From Andrena cerasifolii (Eukaryota; Arthropoda; Insecta; Hymenoptera; Andrenidae): a stretch of DNA of 64,000 nt. The notes below the pieces were generated by a model, which had not been told where the DNA came from, made no database searches, and was given only the letters and a program-made list of their open reading frames with translations. This document shows positions 13,158 through 26,700 of the stretch, in pieces (positions within the stretch are counted from its first letter, which is position 1; every line of letters starts with the position of its first letter). The stretch spans positions 18,055,433 to 18,119,432 of the forward strand of contig NC_135120.1 in assembly GCF_050908995.1 (NCBI RefSeq). Direction: 5' to 3'. Made by a program: the position numbers and the translations under genes.

Positions 13158-14194
13158 ATGGCGCAAAATAACACTGCTGTAGAAATGAATCCTGAACGGT
13201 ATACCACATGTATTGTTTGTAATCCCCAATAAATAATTACACAATGTAGCATGGGTACATTATTTCTGTTTCCATAGCGACGTTAACAGTAAAAGAGAAT
13301 CCTACATAGGCTGGGATGAATATTTTATGGCAACAGCTTTCCTGTCTGCGAAACGTAGTAAAGATCCTTGCACTCAAGTCGGCGCATGCATAGTGAACGA
13401 TGATAAAAGAATTGTAGGTATCGGGTACAATGGGATGCCAACTGGCTGTAGCGATGATGAATTCTCTTGGAAGAAGGACACCTCCAACTTATTAGATACC
13501 AAGTATCTATATGGTAAGTTTACTCCAGTCTCTCCTGTAAATGGCAAAAGTTTTGTTCCAAGGAGATTTAATTTAAGTTGCACCATACAATTTAATACTG
13601 TATTGTTACTATAATAGCCTAAAATTTACAGTGTGTCACGCCGAAGTCAATGCTATCTTGAATAAAAATTCCAGTGACGTTAAAAATTGCACGATTTATG
13701 TTGGTCTTTTTCCATGTAACGAATGTGCCAAAGTAATAATACAGTCTGGTATAAAGTTAGTTATATATATGTCAGATAAACACGCGCATAAAGTTGAAAC
13801 TGTGGCTGCAAAGAAAATGTTCGATGCAGCAGGTGTTGTATACAGGTATTTTATAAACGTCAGAATGCTTTAGTAGGGACCACGAGGATTAAGTTAGGTC
13901 ACTTAACACACTTTCTTTCCCTGCAGCTATTAATTCATCAAAGTCAAAGTTGCCTGACTTCTGTAATTTCAATTATGGTTCTTAATGCTTGCAAAATTTA
14001 ATCCATTTATAATATTGCCCTCCTTTTCATATCTTTCAAATTTAGTAACATGCTACATTTCTGATTTACATTTCCCGAAACTTCTCTTTAGGCAATATGT
14101 TCCGAAAAATAAAAGAATCGTGATCGACTTCGCCGAGATTAATTGGAACGAAATGACACAGCTGCCCCCCACTCCGGTGAAAAACAATTTATAA
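13158..14194 (+). CDS. DCTD: Deoxycytidylate (dCMP) deaminase, four coding exons, 197 aa
   Basis: Hydrolytic deamination of dCMP to dUMP, the substrate of thymidylate synthase, in the cytosol. Exons: 13158-13198, 13278-13513, 13632-13845, 14092-14194. All junctions are GT-AG and in phase. The block YIGWDEYFMATAFLSAKRSKDP is the usual N-terminal signature, and GIGYNGMPTGCSDDEFSW forms the substrate pocket region. The zinc site is visible as HAE (His95, catalytic Glu97) and PCxxC (Cys121, Cys124), followed by the family's YMSDKHA-like segment. The C-terminal exon begins with the segment ending in QYVPK. The length is close to the human enzyme (178 aa), with a slightly longer N terminus. The first exon is only 13 codons long and rests on splice phase and ATG context (aaaATGGC), so the exact start is less sure than the rest. 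Confidence 0.92.
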
Positions 14195-14511
14195 TTGCAT
14201 TTATGACGTAAGGAACAATGGTTGACAGTAAAAAAAAATTTCACAGATATATTTACGATTTATTCTTTTTTTTTTTCGTGACATTTTGTAGGTTCGAACG
14301 TTCGAGTAACGTTGATCATTCGGCGACGCATGAAAATATGGCTCGCGGCATTGCTGGATGCTGGTGTGCTCAAAGGACCGGTTACCATTATTTATATACA
14401 AAGTTGAGATAGGAGTGGGTATAGATGGAAATGAAGAATGCCTCTTGTTTGAAATTTTTACAGATCTAGTTATTTTCACCTTGTAACATTAACCACACGA
14501 GGTTATTAGAA

Positions 14512-14517
14512 AATAAA
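14512..14517 (+). promoter_or_regulatory. Candidate poly(A) signal of DCTD
   Basis: AATAAA about 320 bp after the DCTD stop codon, followed by a second overlapping AATAAA four bases later. Position and strand fit the end of the DCTD transcript. Confidence 0.45.
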
Positions 14518-14796
14518 TAAAAACAATGTACAGAAGGTGAAAGAATTTAGTAATAATACAAAGATGCTATCAAGTATTTAAGAGATAATATTGCCCGCAA
14601 CTGTGTTGCCGACTTGATTGCTGTACATGTGTAAACATTGATACGATAATGTATGGCATGGTAGAAATATGTAACAGTGTTTATCATTTTCTGAAAATGA
14701 TTGAAGCAAGGGCGATTGTTGATACGTGGTATAATATTGTTTTCATGTTGACTCGTTATTAATATAACAACAAAGAGAAATTGAACATAGTTTTTG

Positions 14797-14825
14797 ATAT
14801 ATATATATATATATGTATATATATA
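14797..14825. repeat. (TA)n microsatellite
   Basis: A run of alternating T and A with one interrupting G, in intergenic DNA downstream of DCTD. Confidence 0.85.
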
Positions 14826-16239
14826 CCATAATAATACGTTTATGTACATACTATACATATCCCAGGTTTTTGTCTTTAAAATATTACTTCACTTACGTTT
14901 GTAGTCACAACTATAATGAGGGAAGTTACATAAACAAAGTAATTATACGTGGTGATTGAATTCATCATATAGAAAAATATTCCGACGTGTCGAAGGTGCG
15001 TGTGCATTGTTTACGTACATGCATGTATGTAGATAGATAACAACACTTACGAGAATAGTTTGTTCAACACTATGGACATCTCCATTGAAGTGTGTGAATC
15101 GGTTACGGATTCTGACTATTGGTGCAGCAAGAATTATAACGAATTATTTGCTGTGTTAATACGAATTTATGAAAAGTATAATAATAGCTTATTGCGAATG
15201 GCAGTAACTTACGACGTAATACAATGATCGAAAGAATAAATAACGATAACTCGTACTTGCTACATATTTGTTCGTTTTTCTTTAAGTCTCTTCAATTAGA
15301 ATAACAGATTACCTTAGGAGTTAATCGTATACGTTAAAAAACTCTCTATGAAACCTATATGATGAATTCACTTACATGAGGAGATGGAAGAGGATGTGGG
15401 TTGAGGTACCCGTGTTTATTATTTTATTCCCTTAATGAATAAATCAAGGACTTAAAGGCAGATTATGAAACTGAGCCTTTTTGAAAGATTGATAATACCA
15501 TCCTTAATCAGCATTGTTTATTTCTCATAGTTTCGATAATTACTTTATGAGCGAAATAGAAATTTTTATACCGAGGTAACAACCTCCGATAAAGATTGGA
15601 GCAACTCATACGTATATCTTTCCCAAAAAATAATGGCTTCTCTAAATTTCAAGTGTACTGCAGAAAATGTATCCGAGAATAAAAGAAAAAGATAAAACAT
15701 ATTAACGCTTCGGTAGATGCATGGCATAACGTGAATGTCGTATTTTAATATGCATTAATTTTGAGCGAGAGCTGTCCGTGGAGACAATTTTTGTATATTG
15801 ATTAGCTGGTGTGGTGATCGTATGATATTCGAATGTTCGTCCGTATAATAGTTAAGTGACTAATGATGATGCGAACGAGTAGAACATCTACGTTATCGCT
15901 TATGTTATGAGATTACTTGCATAGCCCTGAGAAACATTCCATGCATTTACAGAAGGTATCCGTTCAAACAATGTCAAACGTCTGCATTTATAATACTCTG
16001 ATAGAAGATTATTCCATCGATGTTGAATGAATGTTCAGTTAAATTTTCATCCGGTATGCGCTTTACGAGTGAATCGAAATGTTAGATATACATCATCCTG
16101 AATGATGTAATTACCTTATTTTTATGATTACCATTAAGTTGACTTTGAGTAAGTTTTTAACATTGACATAACATTAACTAATCGCAGAAATTATACTCTA
16201 TGACTTAAATAAAATAGGAAATGTGTGTGTTGTGTGTCC

Positions 16240-16283
<44 letters not shown>

Positions 16284-16318
16284 TTATATATATATTTATA
16301 TATATTTATATATATATT
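16240..16318. repeat. (TA)n microsatellite with TTTA interruptions
   Basis: About 80 bp of alternating TA broken at near-regular spacing by tttata or catata, preceded by a short TG run at about 16223-16237. An impure dinucleotide microsatellite. Confidence 0.85.
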
Positions 16319-17400
16319 GTTAAAGTAGTAGCTGAAGTATGTACAAATATTATCGCTAATTTGTAGTATCTGCATCTTACTGAACTTTTTCGTTTTGCTT
16401 CAAGGAAATTCACAACATATAAGTATGTGTCGGTATCTCAAAAAAAATAAATGAGGTAATCATAACATCGTCCGACTTATATATACCGGTATAGACTTTT
16501 AGACATTTACCATTTTATTAAAATTTTCTGTAATCCGTTGGCATACAGATGCATGATATTTTCTTCCCCCTTTTTTTTTTTCTTTCTTTGCTATCGACAC
16601 TTATTGTTTTCGATTTACGATATACTTTGGTAATTTGCGTACACGATACGCAGTTTATTGTTCTTAATAGTAACTTTCACGAGGGACTTTCGCAAGAATG
16701 GACACTACCTCCCGTATTGACTGTTCTCGATGGAATTATCAGGGCTCCAATCCAAACGTAGAGATCATTACCCTGCTTGGAAAATTAAACACAGAAATAA
16801 AAACGCGTCGTTTCTAGAAGAAAAAAGAACGCCGGATTTTGCTTGTGTGTGTTCCCGCGTTCAAGTTTGTCAGCAGAGCTTCCGCGAGAATGAAGTGAGC
16901 TAGAAGTTAGTGGTATTACGACTCTGGAGCAAAGTCTGTTGAAATGTAGCGACGAACAAATATGCGTGGTACAATATGTCGGTGCTCGATGATCGTCCAG
17001 TTTTCCAGACTCTACACAGTAGAGTATATTCATGTAGACATCGCTGAAAATAGTACACCTTAACATCGAGTAAGAAATATTCATAGATCGCGCGCGCGTA
17101 CGAATGTATACAAGTCTTGTATTTTGTACCAATGTGTTAGTTTCGCACGTCATTATTTTACACACTGCACCCCCGCCCCAACCTCCCCCTTTCATCCCGA
17201 TCCATCTTCACTAAACATTTCACACTTCGCCGACCCTCCTTTCAGCGTCGTCGCTCCGTCGATAGAGCGCGTCTAATTCGTATCCCGGTCCAATTGTTAA
17301 TTAACATTTAGCCTACTAGCCATCCATCTCTTTGTTTCACCTAAAATTCGGGACCGCGTCGGAGGCGCGCGCTCGTCGCGCCCTCGTCGTGTTATTATAA

Positions 17401-17406
17401 TTTATT
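17401..17406 (-). promoter_or_regulatory. Candidate poly(A) signal of NAA15
   Basis: AATAAA on the minus strand, about 335 bp past the NAA15 stop at 17741. It is the nearest canonical signal I found; longer 3' ends are possible. Confidence 0.4.
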
Positions 17407-17740
17407 AAGATTGTTTATCCAGCACTGTCCCAGCACTGTTCACACTACATGAAACCTTCCAAGGAACAGTTCGTGTATAATACATGGTTTAATCATCGTT
17501 ATTAAATCAATATCCGCCAATTCCCGCGACTTCTCTCACTATGTCCATCGCCTCTGTTCAGTTACCGCCCCCCCCAACGAGACTGTACCTTTCCCCCTTT
17601 TCTGTTTTCTGTTTTCCCTTCGAGTTTTTTTTTCTTCCTCAACGTAGATCAAAACGGGCCCCCGGCTCCTCCTCCTCCTCCTCCAATTGCCTCGTCTAGC
17701 TACGAAGTGATTCAGCGACGCTGGCGAGCGCGTGCCTGGA

Positions 17741-20700
17741 TCAGTTCTTGATCGAGTTCTCTTTCTCTTGGTGGTTGGTCGTCACCTTCGTTTCCGGCGG
17801 TCGAAAAGCGGTCGCGTACGGGAAACGTTTATGGCATTTCGTCACGTAATCGGCTATCGTCGAGTCGCAGTGACCGAAGTCCCCGTTGCGCAACGACTCC
17901 AACACTTTCGTGCAATTCGGCAGCGTTACGCCCTCGAGGTCGTCGATGCCGGTGACCAGGGAGAGAGCTTTCGATTGGGCGGATGGTTCCAGCACGTACC
18001 ACATCCTCGCGGCCTGGAGCAGGTGAGGCAGTGAGCTTCGATTCTTCTTCAAGAACTCCACGTTCAATTGGCTGGCGGTCGAGCTCGAGTATATACCCGC
18101 GGTCTGCCGTTTCACCACTTCCCCGACCGGCCCTTCCAGCGGTGAGCGGCCGGTGTGCAGCATGAAGCGCACCAGGCACGTGTGCAGGTCAGGATTATTC
18201 GGGTCTAAACCGTGCGCGCGTTTTATCGACTTCAACATCAGCAACGTACGACCTGCGGAAAACAGTCCTTCTTAACGATCGCGATCGAGCAGGGCTGTAA
18301 CTTCTCGTACACTGCGCGCAGGGGGTACGAAGAGCAGTGGCTCTTTATCCACCACCACAGAAAGCGATCGAAGTAAGCAGATTACACAAACCTTTGCGAA
18401 TGTAGATCTCGAACGCCATAAGGTGCGTCTCTATTCTGTTCGCTGCCAGTTCCTGCAGGGGCTGTAAGAACTTGATCGCCTGCTCCAGAGGGTCTTCCAT
18501 CTGGAACCAAGAAATCAGTTCCAGTCGCACCACAGTTATACCACCTACGACCTACAAACAAGCCCCACATTCGTCAGATCGCAAACATTCACTGACCCTC
18601 TCCAATTTCTCCGGTATAAGTTCGTCTAGCGTGGGTTGCTCCAGATCAGGGTCGGCCTGCTGCCGCGATTTATTGTGCTGTTCCCTCTTCTCTTGTGCCT
18701 GGGCAGCCTGCTGTCGTTCCAGCTCGGCCTTTCTACGCTGTTTCCTCTGCTTGTTCCTCAACTTCTTCAATTCGGACGGCGCTAAATTTTCTAGAAACAA
18801 GAGACAGATAGTGTCGGTTTATTCAAGGCCCAACTGACGCGCTGCGCCTCGGAGTTTCCTCTACAGCAGCATTGAGACCAAGCAGGATGGAGTGAGCATT
18901 TAATCTCTTTCTAGGAGACCACCGTGCAGGCCACAGGGTGGACGGAAAGCAGAGCGAGGTCTGAAAGACCGCGTCTTGACTTGAATTTTTGCTATTAGGC
19001 AGGCCATAACGGTCACGAATTATAAACGTTCGCAACCGGGGAAACCTACCCGCAGGAACAAGAGACAAGTAAATTATAATCTCGCGAATCGTCCTCGACG
19101 GCGGAGATTTCTCCGTCGCCCTGAAATCCGGGGCGGCGTGATATTCTAATCGCGCGGCGCGGTAAACATGAGAACGCCACTATGCAACTGTCCCCGCGGT
19201 CTTTCGACACACAAGAGCACTTTTACCGACACTCAGCGCCGAGCAAGGTCAAACAATGTACAACCGGCGGGCAAAAGCAATTCCGCCGGTTTCGCAAAGC
19301 CTTTTCTAACTTCTCCCTCCGCCCCTGGTAGCGGCCAGACCTACTGACAGCCAGTTAGTAGGTCTGGCATGCGTGCACGTGTCACGCGTGCTGGTCGGTC
19401 ACGTGCAGCAGCGCGCGCGGCCTCCTACCGTGAGACACTGACTCCGGCAAAAAGTGTAACCTGCTCCTGCCTTCGAACGCCGATCCCTCGATTCTAATTA
19501 CGAAGGGCTGCGATTGATTTGGAACGCTCGAGAAAACGTGACGGACGTGACGCGGTGGTCCCTTCATCGACAGTAGAAATTAGAATCCGATTTATAGCGA
19601 TTGGAAGATGCTTATCAGAACGAGAATTTAGATTAGAAAGACTTACTCGCACGGGATGTCTGCAGATCTGCAGAACAGTGGAAAATATTTGACACGTATT
19701 TCTTGTTATCGGCAATCGACCATGTCGAAGGGGGTGAAAACAGCCCCTAAAGTTGGGAGTCGAAAGCATATTTTCTGGGATATCTCGAAAATTATTGGGC
19801 GTTGGATATTTTTTTAAAGCGTTAGATTTTTTAAGCCAACCCCTGCTCGGTTCTTTGCCGATAACAAAAAATAGGTGCCAAATATTTTTCACTATTTCGC
19901 AAGTCTGTAGAGCCTCATCGATATCAGCGTGCGCGGGATGTTGGATAATATTTGAATGCAATCTCCGTCTCTGTTAATTCGACGAAAAGGTGTAATTAAC
20001 GCGAAGCCGATAGGCATGATTATAATTAATCGCGAAACGTTAGTTCGAAGAGGAGATTCGAGTTGATCGCGCTAATTCCCCTGCACTTAGCTCGCTCAGT
20101 GGGCATCAACGTTTTAATTGCCGCTCTATTAATGCAGTTTTATAACACGAAAATCACGCGCGCTTTCTAATTATGTAACAAGCAGTCGATGTGTTATTAG
20201 AACGCGGTAGAGACTGGTTCCATGCTCCGTAAATTCGTGAACAATGTGGAAATTGCCGCTGAAATATTCGCCCGATTCCTCGGACGATTTCTTTTTTTAC
20301 TGGCAATCGTTCTCTCGGTCCCGACGCGTAACCCTGCGATCCATCTTCGATCCTACTTTCCAACAATAGTCGCACGCTGCATCAATCACAACGTGGCCAG
20401 ACACTCGCGAAAGCATCGAATCACTTGCGTTTACCAATAACGTTTGCACATTTCAACCCACATTTATTCTTCAAACAGCACGTTGCGTTTCCTTCGCGCC
20501 ACTTACACGTCGGACTCTCGAAAACGCACGAGCACTGTAATCAAATCATTAAACTCTACTCTAGACCCATAATGATCCACTTAATTAAACTGACTGTAAC
20601 GAATCGGCCAACACGCATGCCATGCTCTCTAGCGTTCGCCAGTAACGCGGCTTAAAGGAATCCATTGCACCGCAGCGAGTGGTACACCGAAGTCAACCGA

Positions 20701-23700
20701 AGTTCTACGCCCAGAGTAAATGGGGCAGACATGTATTTCTCGTGCAATAAAGTCTGACCGGCGCGTAGGACAGGTAACCGTGTAGCACGTCCAAGGATCA
20801 GGTCCGTGCCATTATTCCGCTGGTAATGAACGTCTCTGAGACATGATACCTCAGCTACGGTGCTCCGTAACGCGCCACACGGACACGTCTCCGATCGAGC
20901 ACGGCGGGGGAAGGAGTAATTCGATAAATCCAGCTCGTTAGGGCTCCCATTGAGCCTTTAATTGGTTTCCGCCGCTGTTTGAACGCGCGGGGAAATATTG
21001 TTGCCAATTAGGGGCCGGTATGCGCACTACCGGCCAACAATTTTTCATCCTTGACAAAGGGGGACCTTGCGCGTATTACGAGCCCGCTCGGGAATGTGGA
21101 GCAACAGGCGGCGCAACACGGGCACGCAACGCTTATGCAAATCGCATCCCCCGATAGCCGCTCGCTGGCGATTATGCGCGCGGGGCCCGCGTTAATTTCC
21201 AGGCGCGAGCACCGAGAGAAAATCGACTCCGCTTACGGGTTTCCTGCAACGGGCAACGCCTCGAAAATTCGATCGTATCGACGAGCCTTCCAGCGTTGCG
21301 AAACGCCACGGGGAGACCCGGAGCGATCTCCGCGAGCAGCGTTGCATTCCGATGCAGAAACGATTTCGCGTTTCTGCCCCTACGGCGCGACTTCCTTGTG
21401 ACCCTATCGACGGAAAGAGTTTTCAACGAAAGTGAGTGCTGGCGAACTCTTTTCCGAGCTCTACAAATATCCATGCAGCGATCGGAAAACAACACACCGT
21501 CTGCAGTGGTGTGACTAACCCGGATAAAGGGATCACTCCACCTTCGGAGAAGGAAAGAAGAGCGCTTCGTCGCGGGCCCGCCAGTGGAATCATCAGTGAG
21601 GCTTATCTGGCGGGACCCTGCCTTAGACACGCTAGGTATCAGGACTTTTTTTTTTAAATATAGATTTATATATATGTGTTTCCCTTTTGTAGTGGGTATG
21701 GCAGTACCGGAGGGAGTGCTCCATTATACCTGCATTTAGCTTGAGTTTGTGGTGCAATTAAATTCTTGAGCGGTGAAGATTTGACATGGGTAGGATACAG
21801 GAAAAAGTTTCAAAAACCTGTAACACTTGAGAAAGAATCGTTAATAGGTTAGTGCAATAATGCTGATTTTGGAAGTTTGATCTTTGTTTGAATGGGAGTT
21901 GGGAAGGGTCACAGGAGCCCTAGGGAGCTGATCAGCGGGTTCTCATGCTCATGATTGCAAGTGTTAAGAACAGAGGTTTGTATGTACTCTGAGAGAGTGG
22001 GAATTGAAACAATTTGGTGAAGGAAATTGAATTGGAGTGTCCCCTGGGTTTATTTAAAATGATTCTGAGGAATTTATTTTACATAACTTCTTGGAGTTTG
22101 TTGAGGTAAGATTTGGGAACTGCGGCCCAGACCTGGTGGTGGCCATATAGAAGAATGGATCTGGCGCAGACTTTGTACAGGAGTAGTTTAGTTTAGTTTA
22201 AGGTCGGTGTCCAGTGAGCTTTTCCTGGATAGTAAGGGGAAAAGTGTCATTTTATGAGTGCTAAGTAAAGCAGCCTTCTTCTTCTTCTTCTTTTGACCCG
22301 ATCTGCGCCATGGCTTGTTGCCAGGACAGTCTGGAGTCAAAGGTGACACCTAGATACTTTATGGTCTTAGACCAGGTAACTTGGAGGTATCAGGACTGGG
22401 GCGGAACTAGTATATGTACGGACGAGGGATCGGGCGAACACCAGCGAGAAGATCTCGCGAGACGCGTGGCCCTCTGGTGAAGCTTCGGTGAAGCCGCTAC
22501 GGATCCCTAGGCCGGTACTCATAGGGCGGTATTCTCAGTCGCTACTTATTCTTAAGCAAATGCTTAAGCATGCGGCATCCTCTACTAACCTAGTAGCTAG
22601 TAAAGGATGCCGCATACTTAAGCATCAGCTTAAGAATAAGTAGCGACTATGAATGCGGCCTCTACACCCAAACTAACGGGGCGCCAGCTATGTGCCAATC
22701 GCAAGCCTACATGAGATTCCTCGTCAAACGATGCATTTGGATCCCTTGCAATTACGAAATCGGTTCTCTCGAAGATTGGGTACTTTGCAGCGCACGCTGG
22801 CGCACTAACGCACCCTTGCGTCCTCGAAACCCACGCCTCTATAGAAACTTCTCACGGACCGAATGACTCGCGCCGTGGGTAATTGATGGTTTAGGCATGG
22901 GTCGATCGAAGTCAGCACCTAGTAGGTAAATCGATTCCTATGCAGCGAACGAAGTTTTCCGTGGCATAGGAAATGCGTGGGTAATGTGATTATTTATAAT
23001 GAGACACTCGAGAGGGGTCACTTCAAAGATAACGCGGAGGGAAGTGTCACCTCGAGTGTTTTCCACGGCGCGCACGTGGGAATGTGGCTTAAAGAAATCC
23101 AGCGGTGGTGAACAGCTAGGGTGCCGTTGAGGAAGAAACATCAGACTGTAGGATCAATTCAGATGACGAGCTTCAAGTACGAAACAGCCGGGAATCTGGA
23201 ACACCAGCATATTACGGGCACGCTCAGCGTTCAACCATCTCTTTTGTCCTCCTCTTTGGGTGGCATTAGCGGAGCGGGTCGTCAGCGTTTTAAAAATATG
23301 ATTTCCGAGGCGAGGTTGCTGCTTTGCACGAAACACGCCGTTTACAAGGCGCGTACAAACGAATTCAGATTTACCCCGGTGAAATAATTGCGGTTAGGTA
23401 AGAAGCAGCAAGTAGTGCAAATGACGGGGGCGACAAGGTCGGTGGATGGTAAAAAGACCGTCTCGCTTAAATCGCAGTCATTAGACGAGCGAAGAGGGAG
23501 GCGAATGAAAATGCTTGGAATGACTCCTGCCATCGTAATTGAGGACGAAGCGAAACATGTGGTATTTCGATATAATCACGTGAACTGTCGCAAACACGCA
23601 CCCACGACGATCTTCCATGTATCTCTTTTTCCAAGACCTGTCGTCGTCATAGAAAAGAATGAATCATTCGTGGGACAGTACCGATTCCGGGTTTAGAGAT

Positions 23701-26700
23701 CCGTACACTGCATTCTCCGTCTGGGAAGAAACGCGTCAACGACTATAAATCGCCGATCGAAAGATAATTGCCGAGTAATACCGGGTAGCAACGCTACGAG
23801 CTAGCTGGCAACCAGGCAATAAATAATTAATTCTTCGCAATAGGAAGACGATTCATTCATTCTCCCTTGCGCGTGTACAGATGGTATGATGCAACCAGTG
23901 TTTTCCTTCGTTCAATTAAATATGGAGATGAGCAGATAATCTACCTACAGTGTGGTCCAAGTATTGGTAAGTCGAGTTGGTTTATACGTAACGTTTCACT
24001 GTATCATCTTAGGGGTTGAAGCTTTGCATTCGCGACTCGCGCGAATAGAAATTTCGAACGTGTTAATTGCATATCGTCGACGATAGTGCAAAGCCGCGTA
24101 TGAGCAGTTTGTAAATACAGTTCTGCATTTTACCGATTTTACAGGAGGAAGAAAAAACTTAATATTTCAGCTATTTTAAGCGGGTGTTCTTTGACTGAAC
24201 TTTTTGGGACGGTTTTGGCACTCCTTGTAATAAATACTAACATCAATTCGTCATAAAAATGATTAATTTCTGTGTAAAGTCACTTTCACGCACCAAACGT
24301 GCCGTCACCTCACCTGATTTCTCTGTAAATGCGCGGTTTTGCCGCGAAATTGCTGGGAGAGACAGATTCGCGGTACCCTTGAACCTGCTGGTTCCGTTGG
24401 TAAAAACGCCTCTTCCTATTGGCTATTTCACATGGCGTGACTTTTAAAAAAAGCGAAACAGCGCTGAGCAACCGTGGGCGCAAAATCTCAATTTTGTTAC
24501 TTTTGCAGATACGCGGTATTTACAAACTGCTCGTACGCGGTTTTGCGCTATCATCGACGATATGAAAGAATATACGCAGTTGAGCGTGGGCCGATTAGCG
24601 GCTCTCGTTACGTTCGCAAGTTCGGTCGCTGGAATAAGCGGAAGTTCAAGAACGCTCGTACGGTCAACAGACGGAATGTAGGGTGAAGGACCCAATTACT
24701 GGCACCTAACCAGTTACTGTCACCTTAAGCTATTTTAATTAAAACAACGAATAAATAAACTGTAGTATATAATCTATAGTATAGATTATAGGTTGAATTA
24801 CATAATTCTTTTTGTGTGTGACTTTACAACGTTTATTTATTCGTTATTTTAAGTAAAATAGCTTAAGGTGACAGTAACTGGTTAGGTGCCAGTAATTGGG
24901 TCCTTTACCCTACGCAGCGTTACGCGATGCTCCCCGTTTCGGGAGGCTCGAGGAAGTGAAGTTGACAGAGATCCAAGTGAATCGAGGAATACCGAGTGTT
25001 TCGTAACGACCCGCGGCTACTTTTACCGATTCGCCGCGAGCAAATCGGTCCTTGTTTGCGGCGAATTCAATTCTTCAGCCTCGTGGAACGTGGGTACTCT
25101 TCGGCTCGACTATCGGTGCACCCATTTCCTCGACACCGCTTTTATGGACGTTTAACCGCTTTTGAAATATCGATTGCAGTTGAATAACCGCGGCATACCA
25201 GAAAGCGAAATCTAAGAGCCAAGGCTCGCCAGGTTACGCGTTATTGTTCCAGAAGAATCCAACGACCGTCGTTGCTTCCTGCCTGTTCGATAATTTTAAC
25301 GCTCCGAGATCTACTGATAACGACGCGGAACGTTGCATGTTACGAGACAATGCAGGACCCGCTGTGGAAAATTAATACGAGAGAAGGGTAAGAAAGTAAA
25401 GCTTAACGGTTACACGATAGCGTTCGCCTTTCGGAAACAATACTTCTCGATGCCTGATAATTAATGATACTTTCGAGCATATTAACCGCGTGAGACAATG
25501 CGATTCAAGTGGACGGTGCAAAAGCTGCTGCTCATCCAGGAATTAAACGAATGACAGTGCACGAAGCAATACTCAACAACAAATTTAAGGGGTTACGCCA
25601 CCCTCAAAGTTTTGAAAAAACGATTTTTTTTTCTTTGCACTTTCTTATTGCGTAAAGTTTTAAGAATAATTTAAGCCATAGTAGACGCAAAAATTCCCCA
25701 AAATAGCCGAGTTGTAGACTTTAAACGAGGCGCGGATGTCGATATTCCGCAGCAGGTAGCTACCATTCTACTTTTCTTCTTTTGCGTTTTTCTCGAAACT
25801 ACATTTTCAAAGATCACCTATCAAATATCTCCAAAACTATTTGTCCGATTGAGTTCAAACTTGGCACGCATATTCTTAATGGTATTATCTACGATGCAGC
25901 ATATCAGTTTTTCCATCCTATACCCCATTCGTATAAAATTAATGGTTTAAACTCGTTTTGTCATGTGAAAAACGTATAATTCTTTTCACTTTGCTCTCAT
26001 TTGTGCAATAATTTTTTTTTCCTCAAATCCCTATGCTACGTCGTAGGTATTTTATTAAGGAACACGAAAATCATCGGGTTTTTCATTTCAGACGAACATG
26101 TTCGTTATAATTTGTTAGGTTAGTCACGCGTGTAACGGCGGACGAGCTTCGCGGGACAACAAATAACTCGGTGATTTTTTAATATTTTTGTACAGTATTT
26201 ATACAATACATGCACTAATACATGCTCTACCCATAAGAAGAAAATAAATAATTTTCAACCTCATAGTATCGGTAAAAAAAATTCGTCTAGTTTAGTGCTG
26301 TTTCGAGCGGCTCAGGGTGGCGTAACCCCTTAAACGCTGTAATTACTAAACAAAATATATACTTACTTCACAAAAATGTTAATTGTACTTTTTCGCCACT
26401 TATGCATCTTTTGAATATTTTATTCATCTCTCATAAAAATTAAATGATACCCTTATAGTTGTGGGTGGTCCCCCTTCGTCTCGTGGCAACCAATATTTTT
26501 AGACCCAGTCCGCGACTGTACAGGATCAAAAGGAAAGGTCAAACGAACCATAGCAATGATTATCGATCACCAAGTTAACCCACCGGGAGACAACGACACA
26601 GCCAAGTCCTCCGCGTTACGCAACTCTGTCCAAGAAGCACCGATCACCGTGCTGCTCCCTATTCATTCCCCGTAATGAACGATACTCGGAAGCGCAATGA

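Larger units (their letters stand above)
14518..17400. other. AT-rich intergenic DNA between DCTD and NAA15
   Basis: The two genes converge here. No gene or transposon was recognised. It contains TA microsatellites (listed separately) and scattered oligo-T runs. A longer NAA15 3' UTR could extend into the right-hand part. Confidence 0.5.

Noticed and set aside
14291..14302. GGTTCGAACG as a tRNA B box
   Set aside because: No matching A box or cloverleaf pairing could be placed around it.
17741..18790. Separate small gene or pseudogene made of the NAA15 C-terminal exons
   Set aside because: Its first residues continue precisely from exon 8 at 57752 with matching phase, and the exons are intact with introns, so it is the 3' part of one gene.
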